From assembly GCA_965116695.1 (NCBI GenBank), contig OZ220706.1, positions 434,001 through 498,000 of the forward strand: a stretch of DNA of 64,000 bases, in the 5' to 3' direction. Under the pieces are notes generated by a model. It was not told the origin of the DNA. It did not search any database and saw only the letters and a program-made list of their open reading frames with translations. Position numbers and translations under genes: made by a program. Position 1 is the stretch's first letter; each line of letters opens with the position of its first letter. Shown here in pieces: positions 33,268 to 41,435 of this stretch. The stretch comes from JAJDTT01 sp965116695 (lineage in GTDB: Bacteria; Acidobacteriota; UBA6911; RPQK01; JAJDTT01).

Positions 33268-34068
33268 TTAGCGCGTCCCGAGCGTCTCTCCCAGTTCATC
33301 CTGCAGTTTCTCTCCCTGGTCTCTCAGAAACTGGTACAGAATCATGATGTCGGTGCCCAGGCAAAAATGGCGAACCCCCAGATCCAGGTAGTACTTGGCT
33401 TTGTCCACGCTCTCGATCTCCGCCCGCGGCGGAACCCCGGCGGCGAGGCAGGTGGCGATCACTCTCCGCTCCGTTTCCCGGACGTCGGGCGCATGAAATT
33501 CGCCGGGACGCCCGATGCTCAGGGCGTAGTCGGCGGGTCCCCACTGGACCATGTCGACTCCTCCCAGGGCCAGGATCTCGTCGAGGGCATCGACCGCCGA
33601 GCGTTTCTCGATCATGAACGCGATCACGACCTCGTCCAACTGTTGAGGGTAATCGGATTGCCCGGAACCATGCACGTAGCTGCTTCGGCGCACCCCGACT
33701 CCGTGGTAGCCGCCGGCGTCGGGGGTTTCCGGCTTGATTGCCCGAATGCATTCCCGCACGTCGCCGGGAGTCCGGCAGTCGGCGAAGAGGACGCTGTCGA
33801 ATCCGGCTCCGATGGACCGCTGCGCCAGAAAGCGCCGGGGTTCCTGGTCCAGCTTGATCATGGAGGAAAGCCCCACCAACTCTGCCGCCCGGCAGACGTT
33901 TTCCAGGGAGAAGAGGTCGAACGGAGCGTACTCGGCGACGAATTCGATGTAGTCGAAGACTCCGGTATGGCCGATGATCTCCACCACCGACGGCCAGGAA
34001 CTCTGGATGTGGGTCCCGACCGTGGGCCTGCCTGCCTTCAGCGCCTCTCGCAGCTTGTTCCGCTTCAT
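33268..34068 (-). CDS. HpcH/HpaI-family aldolase
   Basis: A 266-residue TIM-barrel enzyme of the class II pyruvate aldolase family. It has GTHIQSSWPSVVEIIGHTGVFDYIEFV, DQEPRRFLAQRSIGAGFDSVLFADCRTPGD, IEKRSAVDALDEILALGGVDMVQWGPADYALSIG and ATCLAAGVPPRAEIES. The metal-binding glutamate and aspartate lie in the FMIEKRSAV and GPADYALS blocks. The family cleaves 4-hydroxy-2-oxo acids to pyruvate and an aldehyde. AGGAGA 10 bases before the ATG supports the start. A second paralogue lies at 48487-49221. Confidence 0.85.
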   Translation of the reverse strand: MKRNKLREALKAGRPTVGTHIQSSWPSVVEIIGHTGVFDYIEFVAEYAPFDLFSLENVCRAAELVGLSSMIKLDQEPRRFLAQRSIGAGFDSVLFADCRTPGDVRECIRAIKPETPDAGGYHGVGVRRSSYVHGSGQSDYPQQLDEVVIAFMIEKRSAVDALDEILALGGVDMVQWGPADYALSIGRPGEFHAPDVRETERRVIATCLAAGVPPRAEIESVDKAKYYLDLGVRHFCLGTDIMILYQFLRDQGEKLQDELGETLGTR

Positions 34069-34392
34069 CTTTCAGTTGTCTCCTGTCAGCCGGTTGGCGC
34101 GCCTTCCGGCCAGTTTACTACGACACGCATGGAAGGATGCAGGTGATCTGCGTGGGGGAAAAAAGGGGGTCCAACGCGCGATCGCCGGAGGCCGGTTTCA
34201 CGCTCCACCCCCTGGGGGCGCGAACGTCGCAATGTCGCGTGGAGAGGACTTGACCCGGGTGAAAAGCGCAAGCGGATGTGGTCCCGCTGGAGGAAACCCC
34301 TCGAATGTCCTCCTCCCGATCCCGGGGGGTCTCAGACAACGGACGGTCCGGGTCCGGACCGGGATCGATCCTCGAGGAGAGTAGGGAAGCAT
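34069..34392. other. Gap without a recognisable gene
   Basis: The 324 bases between the aldolase start and the ferredoxin stop hold no convincing coding frame. There are small palindromes (GGTCCGGACC, TCCTCGAGGA near 34375) near the ferredoxin end that could help terminate the ferredoxin transcript, but no T-tract or promoter pair is clear. Confidence 0.4.
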
Positions 34393-34758
34393 TCAGTGTG
34401 CGGCGCTGGATGGATCTTCCAGTGCCTCGCCGAAATCCTCTTCCTCCCTTGCCTTCACCTCTTCGATGGTGATGGCCGAGTCCAGCGGCGCATCGGTATC
34501 AGTGATCCGATTGTCGTCGGTGCAGAGTTCCGGATCGTTCATGTCGATCCACTCGTCGTACTCTTCCGGCACCTCGGATTCCGGGTAGATGGCGTTGACC
34601 GGGCACAACGAGACACAGGCATCGCAGTCGATGCACTCATCGGGATTGATGATCAGCATATGAGGATCTTCAATCTCGTAGAAGCAATCGACCGGGCAGT
34701 CGGCGACACAATCCGTGTACCGGTTGTCAACGCATCGTTCGGTCACAATGTAGGTCAT
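34393..34758 (-). CDS. Seven-iron-type ferredoxin with acidic C-terminal extension
   Basis: A 121-residue ferredoxin. The cysteines follow the Azotobacter FdI/FdxA pattern: C9, then TDCVADCPVDC, and a C-IDCDACVSLCP cluster. This predicts a [3Fe-4S] plus [4Fe-4S] protein acting as a cytoplasmic electron carrier. The free cysteine found near position 11 in FdI is asparagine here (CVDN), as in some relatives. After about residue 75 the chain is highly acidic (EEYDEWIDMNDPELC, EEVKAREEEDFGEALED), an extension typical of this subfamily. AAGGAG 8 bases before the ATG at 34758 fixes the start; the frame runs open far upstream only as noise. Confidence 0.85.
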   Translation of the reverse strand: MTYIVTERCVDNRYTDCVADCPVDCFYEIEDPHMLIINPDECIDCDACVSLCPVNAIYPESEVPEEYDEWIDMNDPELCTDDNRITDTDAPLDSAITIEEVKAREEEDFGEALEDPSSAAH

Positions 34759-34971
34759 TCTCGTGCTCCTTCTGCTGGACCCGTTGAGGGCGCCACTATA
34801 GCAAGGAAGTCTGATATCAAGCAACGAAGTTCGGGATGGCATCGACGCCGCGCACCGGTTGAACTCGGGTAGGTTCTGTTCCATCATGACGCCCCGACGG
34901 CAACTTGGAATGGACGTGGCTCCATGAATCGTGTGTGTGGCCGGCACGCACGCCGCAGAGGGTTCGATTGG

Positions 34972-35979
34972 ATGACGGGTTTGGCCATGAGGCGATGGGT
35001 GTGGATTGGCGTTTTCCTGGTGGGAGTCGGGGTCGCCCGGTCCGAGGGGCCGTCCGGCGTCTCCCGCGACGCCGGGCTGCTGATCATGGCTCACGGCGGC
35101 GACGAGCAGTGGAACCGGGCCGTCCGGGAGGCCGTGGCGCCGCTGACGAAGGTCTGTCCGGTAGTGGTGGCCTTTGGAATGGCGCAACGGGAACCCTTGC
35201 GGCAGGGCATCCTGCAGCTTGAAGAGCAAGGTGTGCGGAAGATCGCCGTAGTCCGGCTCTTCATGGACGGCCGTTCCTTTCTGTCGCAGACGGAATACCT
35301 GCTGGGTGTGAGCGGCCAGCCGCCTCCCTTTTTCCTGCACCACGATCATCATCACCACGAGATGACCCGCGATGCGGTCCGCCTGTTGAGAGGATCTGAG
35401 ATTCCGCCGCCCCTCGAGGTGGAATCCCAAGTCGTCTTGAGCTCTGCGGGCCTGCTGGACTCCCGTCTGGCCGGGGATGTGCTGTTGGACCGGGTCCGGG
35501 CATTGAGCGAATCTCCCGCGGCCGAATCGGTGCTCGTCATCGGGCACGGCGTCGGGTCCGATGCCCGTGACCGGTATTGGAAGGACCGGATGCAGAGCCT
35601 GACCCGGGGATTGAAGGCCCTGGGACCGTTTCGGGAGGTTCGGGTCGAGACCCTGAGAGAGGACTGGGAAGACAAGCGCAGGGTGGCCGAGGAGCGGATC
35701 CGGGGTTTCGTGTCGAAGCAGAGCCGCGAGGGCCGGGTGCTGGTGGTTCCGTTCAGAGTCTTCGGATTCGGCCCCTACGGGGAGGTTCTCGAGGGATTGG
35801 ACTACCGCGCCGACGGAAGGGGGCTGCTCCCCCATCGGAATGTGACCCGGTGGTTGCAACAACAGGCCCGGGACTGCTTTGTGCGCGCGGGATGGCCGAG
35901 CCCCTTTCCTTCGACCCACTCCTCCACCGCGGGCCGTTCCGGCACCGTCGTTGCAACGACACCCTCCATTTCCCGGTAG
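34972..35979 (+). CDS. Exported CbiX/sirohydrochlorin-chelatase-like protein with His-rich loop
   Basis: About 335 residues. A signal-like N-terminus (MRRWVWIGVFLVGVGVARSEG) precedes a CbiX fold: LLIMAHGGDEQWNRAVREAV, then a second half SVLVIGHGVGSDARDRYWKDRMQ. Between them is FFLHHDHHHHEM, a metal-rich loop. Class II chelatases insert cobalt, nickel or iron into tetrapyrroles in the cytoplasm; an exported member is unusual and might be a metal-binding or metal-delivery protein. AGAGGG 9 bases before ATG 34972 supports the start; ATG 34924 and 34987 are alternatives. It is followed within 5 bases by a small zinc-ribbon protein. Divergent from the ferredoxin. Confidence 0.65.
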   Translation: MTGLAMRRWVWIGVFLVGVGVARSEGPSGVSRDAGLLIMAHGGDEQWNRAVREAVAPLTKVCPVVVAFGMAQREPLRQGILQLEEQGVRKIAVVRLFMDGRSFLSQTEYLLGVSGQPPPFFLHHDHHHHEMTRDAVRLLRGSEIPPPLEVESQVVLSSAGLLDSRLAGDVLLDRVRALSESPAAESVLVIGHGVGSDARDRYWKDRMQSLTRGLKALGPFREVRVETLREDWEDKRRVAEERIRGFVSKQSREGRVLVVPFRVFGFGPYGEVLEGLDYRADGRGLLPHRNVTRWLQQQARDCFVRAGWPSPFPSTHSSTAGRSGTVVATTPSISR

Positions 35980-35984
35980 TCCCC

Positions 35985-36167
35985 ATGGCGGAGACGGTCC
36001 TGAGTGTCCTGCTGGTGGTGGCGATCCTGGGCGGGAGCGCACTCCTGACACAGCTCTTCGCCCGGGTCATGTACCGCTGGTGCCCGGAGTGCGGCATTCT
36101 CAACGCCCGGCGCAGGCGCCGGTGCCGTCAATGCGGTTTTCCACTGGTCGACGAGCAAAAGGAGTGA
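35985..36167 (+). CDS. Small membrane-anchored zinc-ribbon protein
   Basis: A 60-residue protein: an N-terminal transmembrane helix (TVLSVLLVVAILGGSALLTQLFARV) followed by CPECGILNARRRRRCRQCG, a CxxC-x10-CxxC zinc ribbon. It starts 5 bases after the CbiX-like gene stop, so the two should be translated from one mRNA. The function is unknown; a membrane tether or partner of the CbiX-like protein is an inference from position only. The ribosome site is weak, fitting translational coupling. Confidence 0.6.
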   Translation: MAETVLSVLLVVAILGGSALLTQLFARVMYRWCPECGILNARRRRRCRQCGFPLVDEQKE

Positions 36168-36215
36168 CGCCCAATGACGGAGGACACTGCCGTGATCGCC
36201 GACTGCCCGCCGACC

Positions 36216-37670
36216 TTACAGTGCTGTCTCCTGCCACAACTTTAGACTGCGTACGATAGCGTCTTCCAGCCAGGTAGAGAACCGCGCCGCAGCCTCATCA
36301 GGACGTTCCTTGTAGTTGATCAGGAAGACGCTGTCCGTCACGGCCGTGACCGGTCCGATTTCCCGCTCGCCGTCCTCCGTCTCCACACGCTGAAACCAGG
36401 ACGCGGAACAGGCAAGCACACCCTGGAATTCATGGCCGATGCCGTGGAAAGCGATCAAGATCTCAGTCAGATGAGTGTTCCGCAGCACCATGCGAGTCCA
36501 GGACCGGTAGGTGCGTGGGTTCGCGAAATAGTCAAGTTTTTTCGCGGTCTGGATGATCTGATAGCGGTAGTAATGGCTGCGTTCATCGCCGTTTTCCGCG
36601 CCGCTGACGAAGTAATCGCCATGTTCCAGGACATCGGACATTTCGCGTTTCAGTTCCTGTGCCACTGCGGCCAACCGTTGTTCAGCTTGCTTCCGTAACG
36701 CCGCAGCGATGGACTTGGCGGCTTCCCACTCGGCAATAAGAAAGTCTCTCCGCTTTTGCAGTTGTCGCCGCACCGATTTGATCGTGTCCGCAACTCGGCG
36801 CTCCTGTCGAATTTCCTCGGCCAGGTTCAAGGCATGAACGAATGCGCGTTTCTGAAGACCGGCGAAGTAGTCGACCAGCGGCTTCAATTCGCCGTCATCG
36901 GCCATTTCCAGAGCGCCGATGTATTGCGCGCGTTCCCGGTCCCGGACCACCAGCGGGAACCAGCCGGCCTTGATGAATACGAGCGTCGCCAGCGCACGGG
37001 CGATCCGTCCGTTGCCGTCCTGGAACGGGTGGATCTGGGAGAATCGATGGTGCAGCCAGGCCGCCTCGACTTCGGGGGCGACATCGTCGTGCTGGTGATG
37101 CAGCGCGATCAATCGGTCCATCTCCGAGTCGACCTGTTCCGGAGGGCAGTACACATGGATCGTGCCGTCCGGCCGTAACGGATTATTGGGCAGACGCTTG
37201 TATGCGCCGCGAATGAGCGGAACCGATGTCTTTCTGCCGAGGGAGTCGATGCCCTCTACGGTTGCCTGATGCCGAGTCATCAGGGCGTGCAGCTCCTTGA
37301 TGTAGCTTGTGGATAGTGGGCGGGTGCCCTTCACGAAGTCGAAAACGCCATCGACTGCTGCCTCGTGATCTTTGATCATCGCCACCACGGCGTCAGGATT
37401 CGTCCCGCGGTCGTGTGGGATCAATGCCGCGTGGATCCCACGTTCGATGAGCAATTGGGTGATGCCGCGGTCTAGCGTATAAAGGCGCTCGATCAACCCG
37501 GTTTCGATAGCCCATTCGCGCTTCAATCGTACTTCGAACTGGCGATATGAATCCTGACTGTCCAGCCGCTCGAACTGCTCGCGCCAGACTTGGGCCAATG
37601 CACCGAGTTCGGCCATAGCCAGATCCGCGTGGGATTCATAGTCTTCTATCGGCTTCCAACGATGGTGCAT
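36216..37670 (-). CDS. Fic-domain AMP-transferase
   Basis: A 484-residue protein with the Fic active-site loop HPFQDGNGR (residues 214-222) inside AAWLHHRFSQIHPFQDGNGRIARALATLVF, and the upstream LIRGAYKRLPNNPLRPDG flap region. Fic proteins transfer AMP from ATP to hydroxyl side chains of a target protein. An N-terminal TGLIERLY segment near residue 57 could be the inhibitory alpha-helix motif, though its final residue is arginine rather than Gly/Asn. The long C-terminal half (LAEEIRQERRVADTIKSVRRQLQKR) is helical. The ATG at 37670 is preferred; a TTG at 37694 is in frame. It is a single gene with no obvious antitoxin partner. Confidence 0.85.
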   Translation of the reverse strand: MHHRWKPIEDYESHADLAMAELGALAQVWREQFERLDSQDSYRQFEVRLKREWAIETGLIERLYTLDRGITQLLIERGIHAALIPHDRGTNPDAVVAMIKDHEAAVDGVFDFVKGTRPLSTSYIKELHALMTRHQATVEGIDSLGRKTSVPLIRGAYKRLPNNPLRPDGTIHVYCPPEQVDSEMDRLIALHHQHDDVAPEVEAAWLHHRFSQIHPFQDGNGRIARALATLVFIKAGWFPLVVRDRERAQYIGALEMADDGELKPLVDYFAGLQKRAFVHALNLAEEIRQERRVADTIKSVRRQLQKRRDFLIAEWEAAKSIAAALRKQAEQRLAAVAQELKREMSDVLEHGDYFVSGAENGDERSHYYRYQIIQTAKKLDYFANPRTYRSWTRMVLRNTHLTEILIAFHGIGHEFQGVLACSASWFQRVETEDGEREIGPVTAVTDSVFLINYKERPDEAAARFSTWLEDAIVRSLKLWQETAL

Positions 37671-37845
37671 GTCGTGACTCAAAGGTTTGCTCAAAGGGGT
37701 AATCGCGGAACTTTTTTACCACACCCATGAGCCGGCCGGAGGACAGTCTCGATGTTTTTGATCCGGGTTTCTCAGCACGTACGGTCTGGCCGGCCGGTGG
37801 ACAGCCTTCGGGAACGGCTGCTAGAATGCGCGCTTCATATCTGAC

Positions 37846-37920
37846 GTCCCCATCGTCTAGCCTGGCCTAGGACACCGCCCTTTCAAGGCGGCAACACGGG
37901 TTCAAATCCCGTTGGGGACG
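37846..37920 (+). tRNA. tRNA-Glu (UUC)
   Basis: A 75-nt cloverleaf. The acceptor GTCCCCA pairs with TGGGGAC, the anticodon arm is CCGCC-CTTTCAA-GGCGG with anticodon TTC, and the T arm is CACGGGTTCAAATCCCGT. The discriminator is G and CCA is not encoded, so it must be added. Confidence 0.95.
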
Positions 37921-37999
37921 TCTCCGATTCTCCTGCATTCGTGGCCGGTTGACTCTCATTTCCAGGGTGGTTCTGCTACACTCCGTCTGTCTGTCGGGT

Positions 38000-38076
38000 G
38001 CGCCCGTAGCTCAGCTGGACAGAGCGTCGGCCTCCGGAGCCGAAGGCCACAGGTTCGAATCCTGTCGGGCGTACCA
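38000..38076 (+). tRNA. tRNA-Arg (CCG)
   Basis: A 77-nt cloverleaf including an encoded CCA. The acceptor GCGCCCG pairs with CGGGCGT (first pair G-U), the anticodon arm is TCGGC-CTCCGGA-GCCGA with anticodon CCG, and the T loop is GGTTCGAATCC. It lies 79 bases after tRNA-Glu. No integrase or att duplication is visible next to either. Confidence 0.95.
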
Positions 38077-38173
38077 TTTGCGCTTCGTGGGCTTCCCGAA
38101 TCTCAAGCTCCGAGTTTCAAGTTGAAGAGTGGGTCCGTTGCCCGTTCTCTCTCCAAGCATCGCTCCTTGGCGA

Positions 38174-39205
38174 TCAGGAGTTTTCGTCTCCCTTCAAGTC
38201 CAACTCCCGCCAGAGGTGGCATCGGACCTGGTGCCCGGGGGCGATTTGCTCCAGCTCGGGCAGCTCGGTGCGGCATCGATCCTGGGCGTGGATACAACGG
38301 GGGTGGAAGGGACATCCGGAGGGTGGGTGTTGGGGGCTGGGAACTTCGCCGCTCAATCTGATTCGGGGCCGGTTGCGGACCCGGGGATCGGGCCGGGGGA
38401 TCGCATCGAGAAGGGCCGCCGTATACGGGTGTCCGGGGCTCGTGAAGAGCGTCCCGGTGGGAGCCGTCTCCATGATCCGCCCCAGGTACATGACGGCGAC
38501 GCGGTCGCTGACGTGCCGGACCACCATCAGGTTGTGAGTGAGGAGCAGGGTGCCGATCCGGTGCCGCTGTTGCAGTTCCAACATCAGGTTGAGGATCTGG
38601 GCCTGGACGGAGACGTCCAGGGCTGAGACCGGTTCGTCCGCCACCACCAGCCGGGGCCGGGTGGCCAGCGTTCGCGCGATGCCGATCCGCTGCCTCTCCC
38701 CTCCGCTGAAGGCGTGCGGATAGCGCCGGGCCGCCTCGGGCCGGAGCCCCACCTGCAGCAACAGTTCGCGGACCCGTTCCCGGCGGCCCTCCCGGGTGGG
38801 GATGCCCAGCTCCCCGGCGTGAATGCGCAATGGTTCGCCGATGATCTGCTGAACCGTCATCCTGGGATTCAGGGAGGAGTAGGGGTCCTGGAAGACCATC
38901 TGCAGTTGCCGCCGCAAGGGCTTGAGCCGGCGGCGGGGCAGCTTCAGCAGATCGACGACATGATCCTCTTCGGTTCGGAACCAGGCCGATCCGGCCGTCG
39001 CCTCGTAGCCCCGCAGAAGAGTCCGGGCCAGCGTGGTCTTGCCGCAGCCGGATTCTCCCACCAGCGACAGCCATTCCCCCTGCCTCAGTCGGAAACTGAC
39101 ATCGGTGACGGCCTGAACCGTGCCGCCCGGCCGCTGGAAAGGGCCGGAGCGGACCGGGAAGTGCATGGTCAGATTCCTGACGTCGAGAAGGATCCCGGGG
39201 CTCAA
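38174..39205 (-). CDS. oppF: Oligopeptide ABC transporter ATP-binding protein (OppF-like)
   Basis: A 343-residue ATPase: Walker A GESGCGKTTLARTLL, Q-loop FQDPYSSLNPRMTV, signature FSGGERQRIGIARTLA, Walker B LVVADEPVSALDVS, H-loop LLTHNL, and the OppF C-terminal zinc/oligopeptide domain GCPFHPRC. It powers peptide uptake together with OppD. Its TTG start (39205) overlaps the OppD stop in ATTGA, a four-base translational coupling. Last gene of the five-gene operon reading toward lower coordinates. No terminator is obvious after it. Confidence 0.93.
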   Translation of the reverse strand: MSPGILLDVRNLTMHFPVRSGPFQRPGGTVQAVTDVSFRLRQGEWLSLVGESGCGKTTLARTLLRGYEATAGSAWFRTEEDHVVDLLKLPRRRLKPLRRQLQMVFQDPYSSLNPRMTVQQIIGEPLRIHAGELGIPTREGRRERVRELLLQVGLRPEAARRYPHAFSGGERQRIGIARTLATRPRLVVADEPVSALDVSVQAQILNLMLELQQRHRIGTLLLTHNLMVVRHVSDRVAVMYLGRIMETAPTGTLFTSPGHPYTAALLDAIPRPDPRVRNRPRIRLSGEVPSPQHPPSGCPFHPRCIHAQDRCRTELPELEQIAPGHQVRCHLWRELDLKGDENS

Positions 39206-40326
39206 TCTCTGCTCTCTTCTACGATCGGGGCGAGGTGTCCGGTTTCGGGACGAAGTGTCCGGTTTCGGTACACTTTGTCCGAATTCGGACAGTTTTTCCG
39301 TATCCCGGAAGGCTCGCCCGGCTCTCGGCGCAAGCACAGCACCTCCTGATCCGGCCGCACCATCACCGGTTCCGGGTTCCTTCGATTGCAGGTCCCATCC
39401 AGGAATTCCTGGCAGCGGGGGTGGAACGGGCACCCTGCGGGCCGCCGGAAGGGGTGCGGCACGGAACCGGTGATGCTGGGAAGCGCCTGCTTCGCGGCAG
39501 CGCCCAGACCGGGGATGGAGTTCAGGAGAGCCTGGGTATAGGGATGCCCGGGCGAGTGGAAGATGCGCTCGACGGGCGCTCTCTCCACCCCTTTCCCCAA
39601 GTACATCACCAGGACCTCGTCGGCCATCTCCGCAATCACCCCAAGGTCGTGGGTGATGAGAACGATGGCCATCCCTCTCCGCTTCTGGAGATCCCGCAGC
39701 AGGTCCAGGATCTGGGCTTGCGTGGTCACATCCAGGGCGGTCGTGGGTTCGTCGGCGATGAGGACCCGGGGTTCGCCGGCCAGCGCCTGGGCGATCAGGG
39801 CTCGCTGGCGCAGTCCGCCGCTGAGCTGGAACGGATACAGCTTCGTCCCCTCCTCGGGGTCGGGCATGCCCACCGAGCGCAGGACCTCCACCGCCTGTTC
39901 CCGGGATCGCCGCCGGTCGACGGGGTGGTGCAGACGAATGGTCTCCGAGATCTGCTGGCCGATGGTGTGCACCGGACTCAGCGAGGTCATGGGTTCCTGG
40001 AAGATGAGGGCGATCTCCCCGCCCCGGATCGATCGGATCCGGCGTCCCTTGGGGTGCAATCTCGCCAGATCCGCTGGAGGACCCCCCTGGGCCGGACGGA
40101 GCAGGATTCGGCCTTCCACGATGCGTCCCGGATGGTCCACGATGCCCAGGATGGAGAGGGCCGTGACGCTCTTGCCGCAGCCGCTTTCCCCCACGATGCC
40201 CAGCACCTGCCCAGGGGCCAGGTCGAATCCGACGCCGTCCACCGCCCGGACGACTCCTTCCCGGGTGAAGAAATGGGTCTTCAGGTCCTTGACCGAGAGG
40301 ATCCAGTCCTGGGACATGGGTGTCAC
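39202..40326 (-). CDS. oppD: Oligopeptide ABC transporter ATP-binding protein (OppD-like)
   Basis: A 374-residue ATPase from a GTG start that overlaps the OppC stop by four bases. Walker A GESGCGKSVTALS, FQEPMTSLSPVHTIG, signature LSGGLRQRALIAQAL (Leu where Met or Gln is usual), Walker B VLIADEPTTALDV, H-loop LITHDL, and the oligopeptide C-terminal domain GCPFHPRCQEF. The last roughly 40 residues go beyond the family; that DNA holds two copies of GTGTCCGGTTTCGG and the perfect palindrome TGTCCGAATTCGGACA (39276-39291), so the tail may come from a repeat insertion. Confidence 0.93.
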   Translation of the reverse strand: MTPMSQDWILSVKDLKTHFFTREGVVRAVDGVGFDLAPGQVLGIVGESGCGKSVTALSILGIVDHPGRIVEGRILLRPAQGGPPADLARLHPKGRRIRSIRGGEIALIFQEPMTSLSPVHTIGQQISETIRLHHPVDRRRSREQAVEVLRSVGMPDPEEGTKLYPFQLSGGLRQRALIAQALAGEPRVLIADEPTTALDVTTQAQILDLLRDLQKRRGMAIVLITHDLGVIAEMADEVLVMYLGKGVERAPVERIFHSPGHPYTQALLNSIPGLGAAAKQALPSITGSVPHPFRRPAGCPFHPRCQEFLDGTCNRRNPEPVMVRPDQEVLCLRREPGEPSGIRKNCPNSDKVYRNRTLRPETGHLAPIVEESRD

Positions 40327-41435
40327 GTTCTCCTCGCATAGGGGTCCGCGGCGTCACGAAGGCCGTCGCCCACGAAATTGAAGGCCAGGATGGCGACGAC
40401 GACGGGAACGGCGGGAGCCAGCAGCCAGGGTCTCAGCGCCAGGACCTGCACCTGTTGAGCTCCCTGCAGCAGGATCCCCCAACTGATGGCCGGCGGACGC
40501 AGTCCCAGCCCCAGGAAGCTCAGCGATGTTTCGGCGATGATCATGGCCGGAAGGGCCAGGGTGGTGGTGGCGATGACGTGGCTGGTGATGGCGGGCATCA
40601 GGTGGCGCCGGATGATGGAGGCGCGGCCGGCGCCCATCAGTTCGGCGGCCAGGACGTAGTCTTCCTGCCGCAGCACCAGGAATCGGCCGCGAACCTCCCG
40701 GCCCAGGCGGGTCCATCCGATGAGGGACAGGATCACGGTCAGGATGAAATAGACGCGGAGCACGCCCCAATCCCGGGGCATGGCGGCGGCCAGACCCAGC
40801 CACAGTGGAATGGTGGGGATGGAGAGAAGGATCTCGATGACCCGCTGGATGACCGTGTCGACAGTGCCTCCGTAGAACCCGGAGATGCCCCCCAGCACGA
40901 CTCCCAGAATCAGGCTCAGGACTACCCCCACCAGGCCGATGGTCAGGGAGGTCCGGGTGCCGTGGATCAGGCGGGAATAGAGATCACGCCCCAGTCCGTC
41001 CGTGCCCAGCATCGAAAGGGCGTGGGCGTCACCCTCCACGCCCATGAGGTGCAGATCGGTGGAAAACAGCCCCAGAAACTCGTACTCGTAGCCTCTGACC
41101 AGGAGCCGGACCGGAAGTCTCCGGTCCGGCTCGGTGCGGTGAACCCTTCGAAAAATGCGGTGGTCCCACTCCCCGGACACCGGGTGGACATGGGGGTTGA
41201 ATCCGCCTTCGTCCCGCAGGTGGATGGACTGGGGAGGCTGGTAGGCCCGGCCGGCGTCGATTCGGTTCGGATCGGCGGTGGCCAGGAAATCGGCCAACAG
41301 GACCACCAGGTAGAGCAATCCCAGGAAAACCAGGGCGGCCACGGCCAGCTTGTGACGGCGGAAGCGTCTCCACGTCAATTGCCGGGAGGACGCGGTTTCG
41401 AGTTGAGCCCCAAACTCCTCCGGCTCCCGATTCAT
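40323..41435 (-). CDS. oppC: Oligopeptide ABC transporter permease (OppC-like)
   Basis: A 370-residue inner-membrane protein. An N-terminal helix (LAVAALVFLGLLYLVVLLADFL) is followed by an extended periplasmic loop (to about residue 150) and the DppC/OppC block MLGTDGLGRDLYSRLIHGTRTSL, with GVVLGGISGFYGG and the EAA-type motif AAELMGAGRASIIRRHLMPA that docks to the ATPases. It forms the transmembrane channel with OppB. GGGGGAGG lies just before the ATG. Four-base overlaps with OppB and OppD mark one operon. Confidence 0.92.
   Translation of the reverse strand: MNREPEEFGAQLETASSRQLTWRRFRRHKLAVAALVFLGLLYLVVLLADFLATADPNRIDAGRAYQPPQSIHLRDEGGFNPHVHPVSGEWDHRIFRRVHRTEPDRRLPVRLLVRGYEYEFLGLFSTDLHLMGVEGDAHALSMLGTDGLGRDLYSRLIHGTRTSLTIGLVGVVLSLILGVVLGGISGFYGGTVDTVIQRVIEILLSIPTIPLWLGLAAAMPRDWGVLRVYFILTVILSLIGWTRLGREVRGRFLVLRQEDYVLAAELMGAGRASIIRRHLMPAITSHVIATTTLALPAMIIAETSLSFLGLGLRPPAISWGILLQGAQQVQVLALRPWLLAPAVPVVVAILAFNFVGDGLRDAADPYARRT

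Noticed and set aside
34759..36051. Long minus-strand frame upstream of the ferredoxin
   Set aside because: It runs antisense to the CbiX-like gene, has no family resemblance and the ferredoxin has its own ribosome site.
37846..38076. tRNA-linked integration site
   Set aside because: Neither tRNA has a nearby integrase or a duplicated 3' end.
39206..40357. Extended N-terminus of OppF
   Set aside because: This is the wrong-frame shadow of OppD; the real OppF begins at the TTG overlapping the OppD stop.
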